Positions 46,466 to 55,692 are shown, numbered from the stretch's first letter. The stretch is 64,000 nt of DNA from CAWHYG01 sp963833505 (GCA_963833505.1 CAWHYG010000007.1:2389572-2453571), one strand, 5' to 3'. A program made the numbers and translations. Notes: a model not told the origin generated them from the sequence alone.

Positions 46466-47323
46466 TCAGCCCAGAACTGCGGCTTGGGGCGTGCCGAGGA
46501 GGTCGAACGGGCTCTTCGTGCGGCCGATGAGGTCGACGCTGATGTGGGTGTAGCGCTCGGTGACGCGGATCGACTTGTGGCCGAGCAAGGCCTGGATGAC
46601 CGTGATGTCCGTACCGCATTCGATGAGGTGGGTGGCGAAACTGTGGCGCAGGGTGTGCGGAGAGACCTGCTTTGCGATGCCGGCGCGGATGCGGGCGCGC
46701 CGGAAGATCATGCGGGCGGTGTCGGGCGAGATGTGGTTGTCGCTCTTCAGGCCCGGGAAGAGCCACCCCTCGGGCCGGAACGTCTTCCAGTACTTGCGCA
46801 GGTGGTTGAGCAGACGCGCCGAGAGCAGGGTGTACCGGTCCCGGCCGCCTTTGCCGTTGCGGACATGAATCACCATGCGTTTGGAATCGATGTCCTCGAC
46901 CCGGAGCTTGCACGCTTCACTGATGCGCAGCCCGGCGGCATAAAGAGTCATGAGGAGCGCCCGATACTTGGGGCTGGTCGTCGCATCGAACAATGCGCTG
47001 ACCTCGGTGCCGCTCAACACCGTGGGCAGCCGGTGCTGCCGCCGCATGACCGGAAGGTAGGCGACCTCAACCGGTCGGTGCAACGTCACCGAGTAGAGGA
47101 AGGTCAGCGCCGCGCGAACCTGGCGCATGGTCTCGCGGGAGACCTTGCGCTCCTGGACAAGGTGCAGGAGGAAGGCGCGCACCTCCCTCTCGCCCATGGT
47201 CTCGGGGGACCTCTTGAAGTGCTTGACGAACTGCCGCGCGTAGAGAAGATAGATCTTGCGGGTCGAGGGGCTGTACCCCGCCAACCTGAGGTCGGCGTCC
47301 ATCCGGTCTCGAACTTGTCCCAT
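46466..47323 (-). CDS. Tyrosine recombinase/integrase of the IS91-like element
   Basis: A 285-residue XerC/D-like tyrosine recombinase. An N-terminal SAM-like domain (1-90) is followed by the catalytic domain with Arg133 (AAGLRISEA), His223-x-x-Arg226 (SPHTLRHSFATHLIE), His249 (LGHKS) and the nucleophile Tyr258 (TERYTH). It lies just upstream of the IS91-type transposase and is likely co-transcribed with it. Such recombinase-transposase pairs form a known IS91-related group; the recombinase may resolve transposition intermediates. All catalytic residues are intact. Confidence 0.93.
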   Translation of the reverse strand: MGQVRDRMDADLRLAGYSPSTRKIYLLYARQFVKHFKRSPETMGEREVRAFLLHLVQERKVSRETMRQVRAALTFLYSVTLHRPVEVAYLPVMRRQHRLPTVLSGTEVSALFDATTSPKYRALLMTLYAAGLRISEACKLRVEDIDSKRMVIHVRNGKGGRDRYTLLSARLLNHLRKYWKTFRPEGWLFPGLKSDNHISPDTARMIFRRARIRAGIAKQVSPHTLRHSFATHLIECGTDITVIQALLGHKSIRVTERYTHISVDLIGRTKSPFDLLGTPQAAVLG

Positions 47324-47565
47324 AGTGGCGTCCTCCTTTCATCGACGGTGACCCTGGAAAGCCACAACCGATGAAAAGGTAGGACGCCTCCTCTTGGCGG
47401 ACCACGATTGCGCGACGCACTCTTGCTGACCTTGACCCGAACTCCCTCGTTTGCCGGGGGTTACCCGGCTCGGCCCGAAGACCGGAAAGCTACCGCGAAG
47501 CGGTTTCGTTCAACACGCGGGGTCGCCCCCCTGTGACAGAGCGGGTGACGGGGATTCACGCCTAG

Positions 47566-48987
47566 CTACCGCAAGCACTCCAGGACGTCCGTCCCGGTGA
47601 TCACTCGGTACGGGCGACGCCCTCCGGCACGACGGAGCGAGCCCAGCAGTTCCGGCACGAACACGGCGTGGACAATTCGCTTCTCGCGAGCCCAGGTCCC
47701 CTCCGGCAGACCCTTGGCCAGGAGAGCCCGACCGATTCGGTCGACCTCGGACTCGGAGACAGGCTTTTCCGACCATTTCACTTCGCCGAGGAGCAGGGCG
47801 CTCTCGTCGGAGGATGACGCCACGATATCCCACTCGGGACCGTTGCCCAGCCAGAAGCGGCGTGGCGGTCCCCATGGTCCGTCCTTCCCCAGTGTCGTCC
47901 GGGTCAGCCGAGGTACCGAAGCACGGCACAGATCTTCCCAGGCCTCGGACACAAGCCGAACGCGGTGCCGCTGCCAGACCGCAGCCCGCGCAGCTCGCCC
48001 GCCCACCGCAAGCGCTGCACGTTGCGGCGCCACCACCCGGAACCACATTCGGATGAACGGATCGCCGATCTGGTACAGTGATCGCTTCCCCCCGCGGTCC
48101 GGAGCGCCAAACGGCTGCTCGCGCGACAGAAGCCCGAGTTCCTGCAACCGGCCCAACGGGCGGGTAAGCGAGGTGGCGGGCACCCCGATCCGACCCGCGA
48201 TCTCTGAGAGACGATGGGCACCGCCTCCGACGACGTCGAGGATCGGTCGCAGACCGGTAGCCGGGGGAAGCTCTTCCACTAACAGGCGATCCGGTTCCGC
48301 GTGCAGCGGGCCGTTCGGGTCCAGGACGAGGGCGTCGATCGCCGCGTCCGTGTCCATCCGGAACGGCTCCGCCAGCTCCCAGTAGCGCGGAATCCCGCCC
48401 CAGGCCGCCCACGCCGCAATTGAACGCGTCGGACGGTCCATCCCCAGCGCCTTCCCGATGTACCCGGCCGGCAGGGGGTGAAGCTCGAAGGCCTCGCTAG
48501 CGCGGCCGAAAAGCGGAGATGTTCGATCGAGTTGGAATCCCTGCATCATGTGCTGCGAAGACCCCGCGAGAGCGATGCAGAGCCGGGCCGTGCGGGCCTC
48601 GTGATCGATGAACCCTTGCAGGACGCTGGGCAACTCCGGGCTCGCGGCCACCAGGTACGGAAGTTCGTCGATGACAAGGGGACCCGGCCACCCGGCATGC
48701 CCCGCTTGACGGGCCAGCGCTCGCAAGAGCGTGCGCCAGTCCGGGTACTCCGACTCGGCGAAACCATCCAGCACCGAGGAGAGGGATTCGGCGAAGTATC
48801 GCCTCTGCACGGACCCCGCCGACTGGTCGGCCAGCGTATAGAGACCGTTCGCAAGTCGCACCCACTCAACCATGAGCCGGGTCTTGCCGACCCGGCGGCG
48901 CCCCCAGAGTACGACCACCCCGCCGCCCTCGCGGGCCGACAGGTTGAGCAGGCGCCGCATCTCTTCTTCGCGGTCGAGAAACTTCAT
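47566..48987 (-). CDS. AAA ATPase with DUF234-type nuclease-like C-terminal domain
   Basis: A 473-residue protein of the archaeal-ATPase/DUF234 group. It begins 'FLDREEEMRRL', then Walker A 'LWGRRRVGKTRL' and Walker B 'PLVIDELPYL'. A winged-helix region lies in the middle ('LSEIAGRIGVPATSLTRPLGRLQELG', described in parts), then a C-terminal PD-(D/E)xK-like DUF234 domain ending with 'LLLGEVKWSEKPVSESE' where the Glu-x-Lys pair is visible. Function of the group is unknown; a defence or toxin-like role is often suggested. It has its own strong promoter 10 bases upstream and no partner gene. Confidence 0.85.
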   Translation of the reverse strand: MKFLDREEEMRRLLNLSAREGGGVVVLWGRRRVGKTRLMVEWVRLANGLYTLADQSAGSVQRRYFAESLSSVLDGFAESEYPDWRTLLRALARQAGHAGWPGPLVIDELPYLVAASPELPSVLQGFIDHEARTARLCIALAGSSQHMMQGFQLDRTSPLFGRASEAFELHPLPAGYIGKALGMDRPTRSIAAWAAWGGIPRYWELAEPFRMDTDAAIDALVLDPNGPLHAEPDRLLVEELPPATGLRPILDVVGGGAHRLSEIAGRIGVPATSLTRPLGRLQELGLLSREQPFGAPDRGGKRSLYQIGDPFIRMWFRVVAPQRAALAVGGRAARAAVWQRHRVRLVSEAWEDLCRASVPRLTRTTLGKDGPWGPPRRFWLGNGPEWDIVASSSDESALLLGEVKWSEKPVSESEVDRIGRALLAKGLPEGTWAREKRIVHAVFVPELLGSLRRAGGRRPYRVITGTDVLECLR

Positions 48988-48995
48988 GGAGCGTT

Positions 48996-49023
48996 ATTAT
49001 GTCCATGATCATAATGCTGTCAA
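48996..49023 (-). promoter_or_regulatory. Near-leaderless promoter with CATAATG operator-like repeats
   Basis: On the minus strand: TTGACA (49018-49023), 16-base spacer, CATAAT (48996-49001). The expected start point is about 1-3 bases before the ATG at 48987, so the mRNA would be almost leaderless. CATAAT also occurs at 49010 and 49025 as direct repeats 15 bases apart and inverted at 48996, a pattern like an operator. Confidence 0.7.
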
Positions 49024-49572
49024 GCATAATGATTCCGCCGACCGAACGGGTGCGGCCACCCTCGCCGGCCGATTCGAGGTCGCCCGGAGGGCCCTCGGCT
49101 TCTCGGTGCGTTGCCCCGCGGTGACCGCATCCCCTCGGAACAGGTGGCCGCGGTCTTTCGGGTCAAACGACTGGCATCGTCGGGATCGCCGGTACGTCGT
49201 CACCTGGTTAGAGACCCGGGGGGGCGGTCTTCCGCCTTGTCCCAGAGCTTGCTACGGGAACCGGCTGCATGGAAACTCCAATCAAGCTGCGGAGAGGGCG
49301 GAGCGCCCCGGCACTGGGCAGTCATCGAAGAGAAGCGGAACGAATCCGCAACCCGGTGATGGCGTGCGGCTTCGGGACCGAATGGGTTCACCGCCAAGGG
49401 GTTGCAACCGTTGTCTGTGTCCCCTGGAGTCCCCTCGAGTCCCCCTGGGTCGTGGAGACATTTGGAGACGGAGAGCCCTGCTTTCTGGCACTCTCCGCAA
49501 CGGAGGCAAACCCGGCGGCGCGTGCCGCGGACGACCGGGCGGACATCGGACGGAGTTCACCGGAGGGTTATC
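49024..49572. other. Intergenic with toxin-antitoxin relics and repeat copy C
   Basis: No intact gene. It holds a short MNT C-terminal relic (about 49305-49340, reading 'APRHWAVIEEKR') and repeat copy C (49351-49480). Confidence 0.55.
49351..49480. repeat. Dispersed intergenic repeat, copy C
   Basis: The best-preserved copy: ACCCGGTGATGGCGTGCGGC at the left, GGGGTTGCAACCGTTGTCTG, GTCCCCTGGAGTCCCCTCGA, then CGTGGAGACATTTGGAGACG and AGAGCCCTGC at the right. It lies directly upstream of the MNT-HEPN pair. Confidence 0.8.
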
Positions 49573-49866
49573 ATGCGGAGTGCGCAGGAAATTCTGGAGA
49601 TCCTGCATCGAGCCATGCCGGAGCTTGCGCGGGACTTCCGTGTGACCCGGCTCGCCCTGTTCGGCTCCTATGCGAGAGGTCAGCAAACCGAGGCCAGCGA
49701 CGTGGACGTTCTGGTGGAAGTCGACCCCTCCATCGGTCTGCGGTTCGTGGATCTGGCGGAGCGGATCGAATCGCTGCTCGGCGTTCACGCAGACGTGGTC
49801 TCGCGCCGGGCGATCACCCCGCGGCATTGGGCAGTCATCGAAGAGGAGCTGGTGGATGTCGCGTAG
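49573..49866 (+). CDS. MNT-domain nucleotidyltransferase antitoxin (MntA-like)
   Basis: A 97-residue minimal nucleotidyltransferase. The start at 49573 follows GGAGGG. The catalytic motif is intact: Gly31-Ser32 in 'LALFGSYARG' and Asp43/Asp45 in 'SDVDVLVEVD'. MNT antitoxins neutralise HEPN toxins by AMPylating or otherwise modifying them. It overlaps the HEPN gene start. The ORF upstream of 49573 has no site and is not part of the gene. Related C-terminal relics lie at 30806 and 49305. Confidence 0.88.
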   Translation: MRSAQEILEILHRAMPELARDFRVTRLALFGSYARGQQTEASDVDVLVEVDPSIGLRFVDLAERIESLLGVHADVVSRRAITPRHWAVIEEELVDVA

Positions 49867-50249
49867 GCCAACAGGTCTTCTCATCGAAGACATGCTGGAG
49901 CGAATTCGCCGAATCGAGCGCTCGGTTGCGGGAATGGACCGCACCGCGTTCCTGCGTGAAGACACGACGATCGACGCCGTCATCCGCAACCTGACGGTGA
50001 TCGGCGAAGCGGCCAATCGCCTGCCCGCAGAAGTTCAAGGACAGACACGTGGATGTTCCGTGGCATCGCATAGCGGGGTTGCGCCACCGGGTGGTTCACG
50101 ACTACTTCGATGTCGACCTCGACCCTGTTTGGGCCATCGTGGAGACCGAGTTGCCGCTGCTCGCGTCTCAGCTTTCCGACATCCAAACCTCGGCCGACAT
50201 GGGCAGGGGGCAGGAAGACGACAGACGGGATCCGGGCCAAGATCGCTGA
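49856..50249 (+). pseudogene. HEPN-domain toxin, frameshifted
   Basis: Starts at ATG 49856 inside the end of the MNT gene, the usual overlap of MNT-HEPN pairs. It reads 'LLIEDMLERIRRIERSVAGM' and 'VIRNLTVIGEAANRLP', then loses frame at about 50045. The next frame continues 'DVPWHRIAGLRHRVVHDYFDVD', which holds the RNase motif Arg-x4-His (RHRVVH). Removing one A restores a whole HepT-like protein of about 125 residues. The toxin is therefore probably off, or the base is a sequencing error. Confidence 0.8.
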
Positions 50250-50326
50250 GCTTGAATTCGGCATCCGAAGTTCAGCCGAGCTACTTGCGGGGCAAAGAGA
50301 AGAACCGGGGCGACGGGCCCTGGACC

Positions 50327-50490
50327 CATTCAAAGCCAAAGCCATGATCCGGCGATGGCGCGCGACTTCGTTGCCGAATGGTTTCTCCGGTAGGGGGTTG
50401 GGACCGTTGTCGATGTCCCCTCCGGCACTCCCAGAGTGCCCTCGATTCCCCCCGGGTAGGGGGATATCTTCGAGACGGGAGCCCTGCCAG
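50327..50490. repeat. Dispersed intergenic repeat, copy D
   Basis: The most diverged copy, with GATCCGGCGATGGCGCGCGAC at the left, GGGACCGTTGTCGATGTCCC in the middle and CGAGACGGGAGCCCTGCCAG at the right. It lies 78 bases past the HEPN gene. Confidence 0.65.
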
Positions 50491-50628
50491 TCCGGATGAT
50501 CGGGAAGCTGCCGCGAGAACTGCACACTGGGCGACGATCCATGGGCTTAGGCTTTGACAGGCGGCCTCACGTGGGTGGACGCAGCCCCTGGGCAAGGGTC
50601 TCGCCCGGGGCTAGATTTCAGGAACAGG

Positions 50629-51477
50629 ATGAATACGTTTACGAAGACGTTTCTGCTCACCGTGGGGTTGCTCGGACTCCCCGCGTCATCCGGAGCGGGT
50701 TGGCGCACGCTGGATACCGGCCTCGATCTGGGTGAGTTCAGGAGCACGCTCCGGACCGTCGCCGGAGACTCGATGGTGGTGGTCCTCCGAATAGATCCGG
50801 CTGTTTGGAAGCTTCGCGTGCTCTGTGCCGGCGTCGCCGGCGCCGCCGGCGTTTCGGGAAATCTGACCGCAAAGCAGTGGTGCCAAAGGGAGGGGCTCAG
50901 TGCCGCGATCAATGCTGGGATGTTCTCCAGCGACTACCACGCCCACATCGGCTATCTTCGGTCGGGCAAGCACATCAACTGCCCGTCATCCAATCAGTAC
51001 CGGTCGGTCGCAGCATTCTGCCCCCGCCGGGAAGGTATCCCCCGCTTTCGGATCTTCGATCTCGACCAGCCCGGGGGCTCGATAGCGGCGCTCAACGCCG
51101 ACTATGATTGCGTCGTCCAGAATCTGCGGCTGATCAAACGCCCTAGCTTGAATTGCTGGTCGCCGCAGGAAAACAGGTGGAGCGAGGCCGCGCTTGGAGA
51201 GGACACTCAGGGCAGGGTGCTCTTCGTCTTCTCGCGTTCCCCGTATTCCATGCATGATTTCAACGTGGTGCTGACGGGCCTACCGATCGGCCTCGAGTGC
51301 GCCCAACACCTGGAGGGAGGCCCCGAGGCTCAGCTGTACTTGAGGACGGCCGCTTTCGAGCTGGAAGTGGTTGGCAGTTACGAGACGGGCTTCAGGCAGG
51401 ACGACAGCAATCAGTCGGCTTGGCCGATTCCAAACGTTCTCGGCATAGTCCGGCGAGTGGTACCGGACAGTCGTTGA
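50629..51477 (+). CDS. Secreted phosphodiester glycosidase (NAGPA-like) family protein
   Basis: A 282-residue exported protein; the start at 50629 gives a signal peptide (MNTFTKTFLLTVGLLGLPASSGA). It matches the NAGPA domain: 'AINAGMFSSDYHAHIGYL' (Asn-Ala/Gly-Gly/Met-Phe loop), 'YDCVVQNLRL', and 'HLEGGPEAQLYL' (the Gly-Gly-Pro stretch). Family members cleave glycosyl phosphodiesters; in bacteria the substrates are mostly unknown, possibly wall or exopolysaccharide links. A second gene of the family starts near the window's right edge. AGGAACAGG upstream is a modest ribosome site. Confidence 0.82.
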   Translation: MNTFTKTFLLTVGLLGLPASSGAGWRTLDTGLDLGEFRSTLRTVAGDSMVVVLRIDPAVWKLRVLCAGVAGAAGVSGNLTAKQWCQREGLSAAINAGMFSSDYHAHIGYLRSGKHINCPSSNQYRSVAAFCPRREGIPRFRIFDLDQPGGSIAALNADYDCVVQNLRLIKRPSLNCWSPQENRWSEAALGEDTQGRVLFVFSRSPYSMHDFNVVLTGLPIGLECAQHLEGGPEAQLYLRTAAFELEVVGSYETGFRQDDSNQSAWPIPNVLGIVRRVVPDSR

Positions 51478-51565
51478 AATGGGAGACGCGCGTCATCCCG
51501 CGACAACACCGCACAACTCCGGGCGAAACCGGTCCCGCAGGCAGCGGCCGCGCCTCGGGCGATCG

Positions 51566-51985
51566 TCATTGAGGCTTCCATTCACGGACGAGTCGCCGGG
51601 ACTCGGCCAGCTGGGTCGCGGTCATCTTCGCGGCCAATTTGTCACGCGACCGGACGGCCAGATCATGAGGACCTCCCGGGGGCATCCCCGCGGCAGACAG
51701 GCTGAACCACATGTACGAGAGAACCAGATCCTTCGCCACACAGTTGCCATCGTCATACATGACACCAAGCATGAACTGGGCATAGGCGTTCCCTCGGTCC
51801 GAGGCCATTCGATGCCACTTCACGGCCTCGGCGCAGTCCCGTGGCACTCCCGTACCATCCTTGTACATCAAGCCGACGTGCCACTGACCGTCGGTGTAGC
51901 CCTGGGCGGCGGCCAAACGGTACCACCTGAGCGCCTCTGAGTAGTCCTGCGGGACGCCATCGCCTTCGTCATACCTCATACCTAG
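51566..51985 (-). pseudogene. LprI/Sel1 protein gene, 3' part
   Basis: Reads 'GMRYDEGDGVPQDYSEALRWY', two further Sel1-like repeats and the stop at 51566. The 5' part is at 57692-58316. Joining the halves at the duplicated CTAG gives 'AEAQDALGMRYDEGDGVP', a perfect Sel1 repeat. The sequence from 51986 to 52153 that continues this frame is IS1380 end, not gene. Confidence 0.85.
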
Positions 51986-52171
51986 ACCCAAAACAAGCGC
52001 GTATGCGCGCGATGGTAGCCGGGCATCAAATCTGTCTTTACGAGACATTCGTTTCCTGTAAGGCCTTCGATTCAGCCAACTGGTTCTCTCGAGTGTCGCG
52101 GCTTGCGGTTCCTTCTTGATCGATCGATGTTCCTGCCAACGTGTCCGCCCCACACCTCCCCTACTTTGTCT

Positions 52172-53746
52172 TCAACAGCGGATCACACGTAGACGATCCA
52201 CGGCCCGGAGAAGTACATGCTGCCAGGGATTCCAGGCCAGCAGTCGGTAGACGATTCTCCGGCCCGTGCGGACGATCTGGACCGGGGTCTGGATGATCGC
52301 ATTGACGAACCCCTTGAACTCCATGCGGAGCAGTCGCCTCTTCTCGTCTTGATACTTCTCGGACCAGCGGCCGGTCTCCGGCAGCAGCAAGGCGAACCAT
52401 GCCTTCAGGGTCCAAGCCAGGGTGGCCATGATCATGTACGCCCAGTTGCTGTTCAGATTGTCGACCGGCATCCGCATGGCTTTGACACCGTTCTTGAGTT
52501 GCTCGATCAGATTCTCCTGGTCACATCGATCGTTGGCCAGAAAGACCAGTTGATCGAGCGACGTCGCCCAGTCGTTGGTGATGTAGAAGAAGTACCGCAC
52601 GTCGTCGAAGAGTGCCAGATCGCCTTTCTCGACCGTGAGGTTCTTCCGCACGGCCACGATCCGGTAGGCCCTGGTGCAGGCCGCGGGTTGATAGGGGAAG
52701 CACGCGACGTCTTCCGAGCGCAGCCGAATGTTCTCGAACTCCCGCTCGCGGACGATCTGCTCCTTGACCCGCGGAGGACGGGTTCGGGGCCTCGTCCGGA
52801 GCCGGTACTTCGGCGGGCGGTTCAGGCGACCCCAGCGCCACGCCGGCAGGGTTTCGGCCAGACTCACGAGAGCCGATGTCGCATCCATGCCGAAGAGAAA
52901 CCGCACCCCCTCTTCGCTCCACCGATCCAGGTGCTTCGTCTGGCTGAAGTCGGTGTCTCCCCGGAGAAGGATCCGGCGAAAGCCCGCTTCGCGACACAGG
53001 TTGATCGCCTGATCGAATCGAGCGCTGGCCCCTTCATGCGAGGGCCGGCTGCCACTCCGGTTCACCAGATACAGAGGCTCCGCCGTGTTCGCCAGCGACA
53101 CGATCAACGGGTGATAGCCCCAGACCCCGTTGTAGGCGATGTCCATTCCTTCTTTACGTTCACCGCCGGTCGGGGCCATCGTCCCGTCCGCCTCAATAAT
53201 GGCCTCGTCAAAGAAAACGTCCGCCTGCTGACGCCAGACCCGGAGCCTGGTGCGATTGACAACCGTCATGAGGATCTCGAGATCCTGCTCCTCGAAGCGT
53301 CGGCAGAAGTCCCCCTCGGTCGTGGGGTCTGGAATCGTCACCGCACCGAGCGCGTTCAGGTAGACTTCGTCGTTTCGACGGAGCTCGATATCCTCCAGAC
53401 ACGTCCCGCCCAGAAGGATGTTGTACGCGATGTTCAGGACGTGATCCGACTCGTGGTAGGGAACGTGCGCTTTCAGAAGATGCAGATCAGCGTCGATGGC
53501 TTCGACCAGCCCCGTCCGACGCGCGAGCAGGTGCATGGCGCCGATGCCGCCGGCCGCCAGGCCGTGATTCCGGTCGCTTCCCTCGTATTGGATGTTGCGG
53601 GCCTTGAACATAGGAGCCGGCTGGTCGGAGTAGTTCCGCCTCCGGTTGCGGTGAGCTATTCTCCGCTTGCAATTCCTCTCCCGATGTTGTTTGCTCTGAC
53701 TCACTTGAAATGCCCTCCTTGGCGTGGTGAGAAGTATTGCTTTCAC
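52172..53746 (-). CDS. IS1380-family transposase
   Basis: A 524-residue DDE (DDE_Tnp_1-like) transposase. Segments 'ADGTMAPTGGERKEGMDIAY', 'LRGDTDFSQTKHLDRW' and 'NDRCDQENLIEQLKNGVKAM' hold the expected acidic residues, the last being the Y/D-x-x-R/Q-x-x-I-E-x(2)-K type C-terminal motif. The start is GTG at 53746. The whole frame is intact, so it could still mobilise the element. Its first 39 residues are encoded a second time in the 206-bp repeat at 57496. Confidence 0.92.
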   Translation of the reverse strand: MKAILLTTPRRAFQVSQSKQHRERNCKRRIAHRNRRRNYSDQPAPMFKARNIQYEGSDRNHGLAAGGIGAMHLLARRTGLVEAIDADLHLLKAHVPYHESDHVLNIAYNILLGGTCLEDIELRRNDEVYLNALGAVTIPDPTTEGDFCRRFEEQDLEILMTVVNRTRLRVWRQQADVFFDEAIIEADGTMAPTGGERKEGMDIAYNGVWGYHPLIVSLANTAEPLYLVNRSGSRPSHEGASARFDQAINLCREAGFRRILLRGDTDFSQTKHLDRWSEEGVRFLFGMDATSALVSLAETLPAWRWGRLNRPPKYRLRTRPRTRPPRVKEQIVREREFENIRLRSEDVACFPYQPAACTRAYRIVAVRKNLTVEKGDLALFDDVRYFFYITNDWATSLDQLVFLANDRCDQENLIEQLKNGVKAMRMPVDNLNSNWAYMIMATLAWTLKAWFALLLPETGRWSEKYQDEKRRLLRMEFKGFVNAIIQTPVQIVRTGRRIVYRLLAWNPWQHVLLRAVDRLRVIRC

Positions 53747-53834
53747 AACCTTCTTAGCCGCAAAGGGCGGGCATTTCGAGCCTTTTCTCGCTTCTCTATG
53801 CGAAAAACCGCGCTTGATCAGGGCCTAGAGCGTC
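53629..53834. repeat. 206-bp direct repeat, left copy
   Basis: Identical as far as I can see to 57496-57701. It consists of the last 195 bases of IS1380 plus CTAG and the adjoining host bases AGCGTC. It ends exactly at the IS66 left end. Confidence 0.92.
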
Positions 53835-53968
53835 GTGTCCCTTCGGCACCGGTGCGTAGGCGCGTCGATTCCCGGGATTCCGCTGGGATTGGCCGGGGCG
53901 CCGCCGTCCGGTGGCGTGTCTCGGTCCCGGGTGGCAGGGAGGCGGGGCGTGAAAGGAGAGAAGCCGGG

Positions 53969-55692
53969 CTACCCCGGCGGGCCTGTCGCCGGCGCGCTGG
54001 TGCCCAGTGCGTCTCGATAGTTCCAGGGCATCCAGCCGGAGGGGTTGGCGGCCGTCTCGCGGGGGTGTCGGAGAACATCGACGAGATAGCGGAAGGGATC
54101 GGCCCCGCTGAGCTCGGCCGTGTGGATCAGGCTCATGAAGAGGTCCCCCACCCGGGCGCCGTTCTGCGTCTTGTAAAAGAGGGAGTTCTTGCGGTGCACA
54201 ATGGCGCGCTTCAGAGCTTCTTTCGCAGATCGTGTTATCAAGGGGTGCGCCGGGTTTCCTGAGGAACAACGTGAGCTTGTCCCAGTGCTTTTCCATATAG
54301 GAGATGGCGTCGCCCAGGCCCGAGTTCGGCTCGACCAGGTGCTCCTCGAACTGCTCCCGGCCCCACGTCCTGAGCTTCTCCATGATGGGTCCGCTCTGGT
54401 CCCGGTGAAAGGCGAGGCGCTCCTCGGTTCCCATCTTCCGCTCGCGAGCGAGAGCGTCGTTCCGGTAGACCGCGCGCAAAGTCTCGAACACGTAGCGGCA
54501 TTCGTCGGGGAAGCGATCGGCCACCTGGACGAAGTTCCTCCTGGCATGGACGAGACAGCTCCCCACGATCGTCTCAAAGTCTCCGCTGGTGTTCCGGGAG
54601 AGCGCATCGCACATTCTGGATGGGCGGGGACAACTCCTCCGCCCGTCGCTTCAGCACCTGCTCCAGGTTCTCTCCCGCGTGCTTGCGACCGGTGAAGAAG
54701 AGCGCCATCCGGTGCTCTCCCGTCCGTGAGACAATCCCGGAGGTGAAGATCCCGGTGCGCTCCTTGGGATCCTTTTCGGGTTCCGGCCGGCCGACGGCCT
54801 CCACGTCGGGATCGGCCTCCGTTTCCCCCACGAGATCCGTTCGGATGCCTGGCATCACCTCTCGGTTCGACGACTTCATCAGCTCGAGAACCTTCATCGT
54901 GGTGTCGTCATTGTAGAAGACCTCCCCCTGGGCGGCCTGTCGGATGAGCTCCTCATGAACCGGTTCGAGCGCTTTGGCGCCGCCGGCCACCAGTTCCCAT
55001 TGCGTGGCGGCGGGCAACGGGATGCCCAGGCTGCCCTCCAGCTTCTCCAACCGGTTGAAAGGAAGGCCGCAACCGTAGCGGAGAAGTCCGATCATAGCCG
55101 TGGCCGATTCGTCGTACTTCGCCGTACCGACCCCCGGGGGCGGTTCGGCCGAGAAAACCTGGCCGCAGGCGTTGCAGCGGAGGCGCTCCAGCTCGAAGAC
55201 CGAAGCTTGCAAGGGAGCCATCCCCGTGATCCGCAGCAGAGAGGCCGGTTCGTTCTGCAGGTACACCTTCCCGCGGCCGCACTCGGGACACCCGGCGCCG
55301 TGCGTCAGCGACGCGTGCGGCACCGGCACCTTCTTCGCGCCCCAGTAGGCTTCCACTCCATGGCGGCCGTGCCCATGAGGCTTCACGGCCGATGCTTCCT
55401 TCGACGGCGAGCCGGTCGCGCCGGCCTCTCCACCGGCGGCGGCATGGCCCTCGAACACGTCCCGGAGCACCCGGCTCGTCTTCTCCGTGCTCGGCCCGAA
55501 GAGCAACCGCCGCAGCCGATCGATCGAGGTCCCCTTCGACTCCAGCTCCCGGGTCAGAAAGCCCAGCGTATCCACCGCTGCCCTCAGCTTCCCGTGCTCC
55601 TCCGCATTCAAAGCCCCTTCTCGGGTCCGCTCGAGGATCGCCTCCAGTTCCTTCCACTCGACCTCGCGGCGCCGCATCTCTCGTCGATTCAT
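53969..55692 (-). pseudogene. tnpC: IS66 transposase TnpC, two frameshifts
   Basis: Starts at ATG 55692, overlapping the DruA-like stop (ATGA). It has the long N-terminal helix ('LEAILERTREGALNAEEH'), a zinc-binding region ('GCPECGRGKVYLQN', 'LRCNACGQVF'), the DDE core ('GEVFYNDDTTMKVLEL') and the C-terminal 'DNTICE..LKRAIVHRKNSLFYKT' ending at 'GWMPWNYRDAL'. Frames change at about 54614 (one extra A before 'MCDALSRN') and about 54233 (one extra A in the ICE segment). Two independent breaks suggest real inactivation. Confidence 0.88.

Larger units (their letters stand above)
42130..47515. mobile_element. IS91-like element with tyrosine recombinase, split by IS21
   Basis: Bounded by a 14-bp inverted repeat TGTTGAACGAAACC at 42130-42143 and 47502-47515. 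It holds a tyrosine recombinase gene followed by an IS91-type transposase. Removing the IS21 copy and one duplicated hexamer leaves about 2550 bp, an ordinary size. Classical IS91 has no inverted repeats of this kind; the recombinase-bearing group does vary. Confidence 0.75.
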
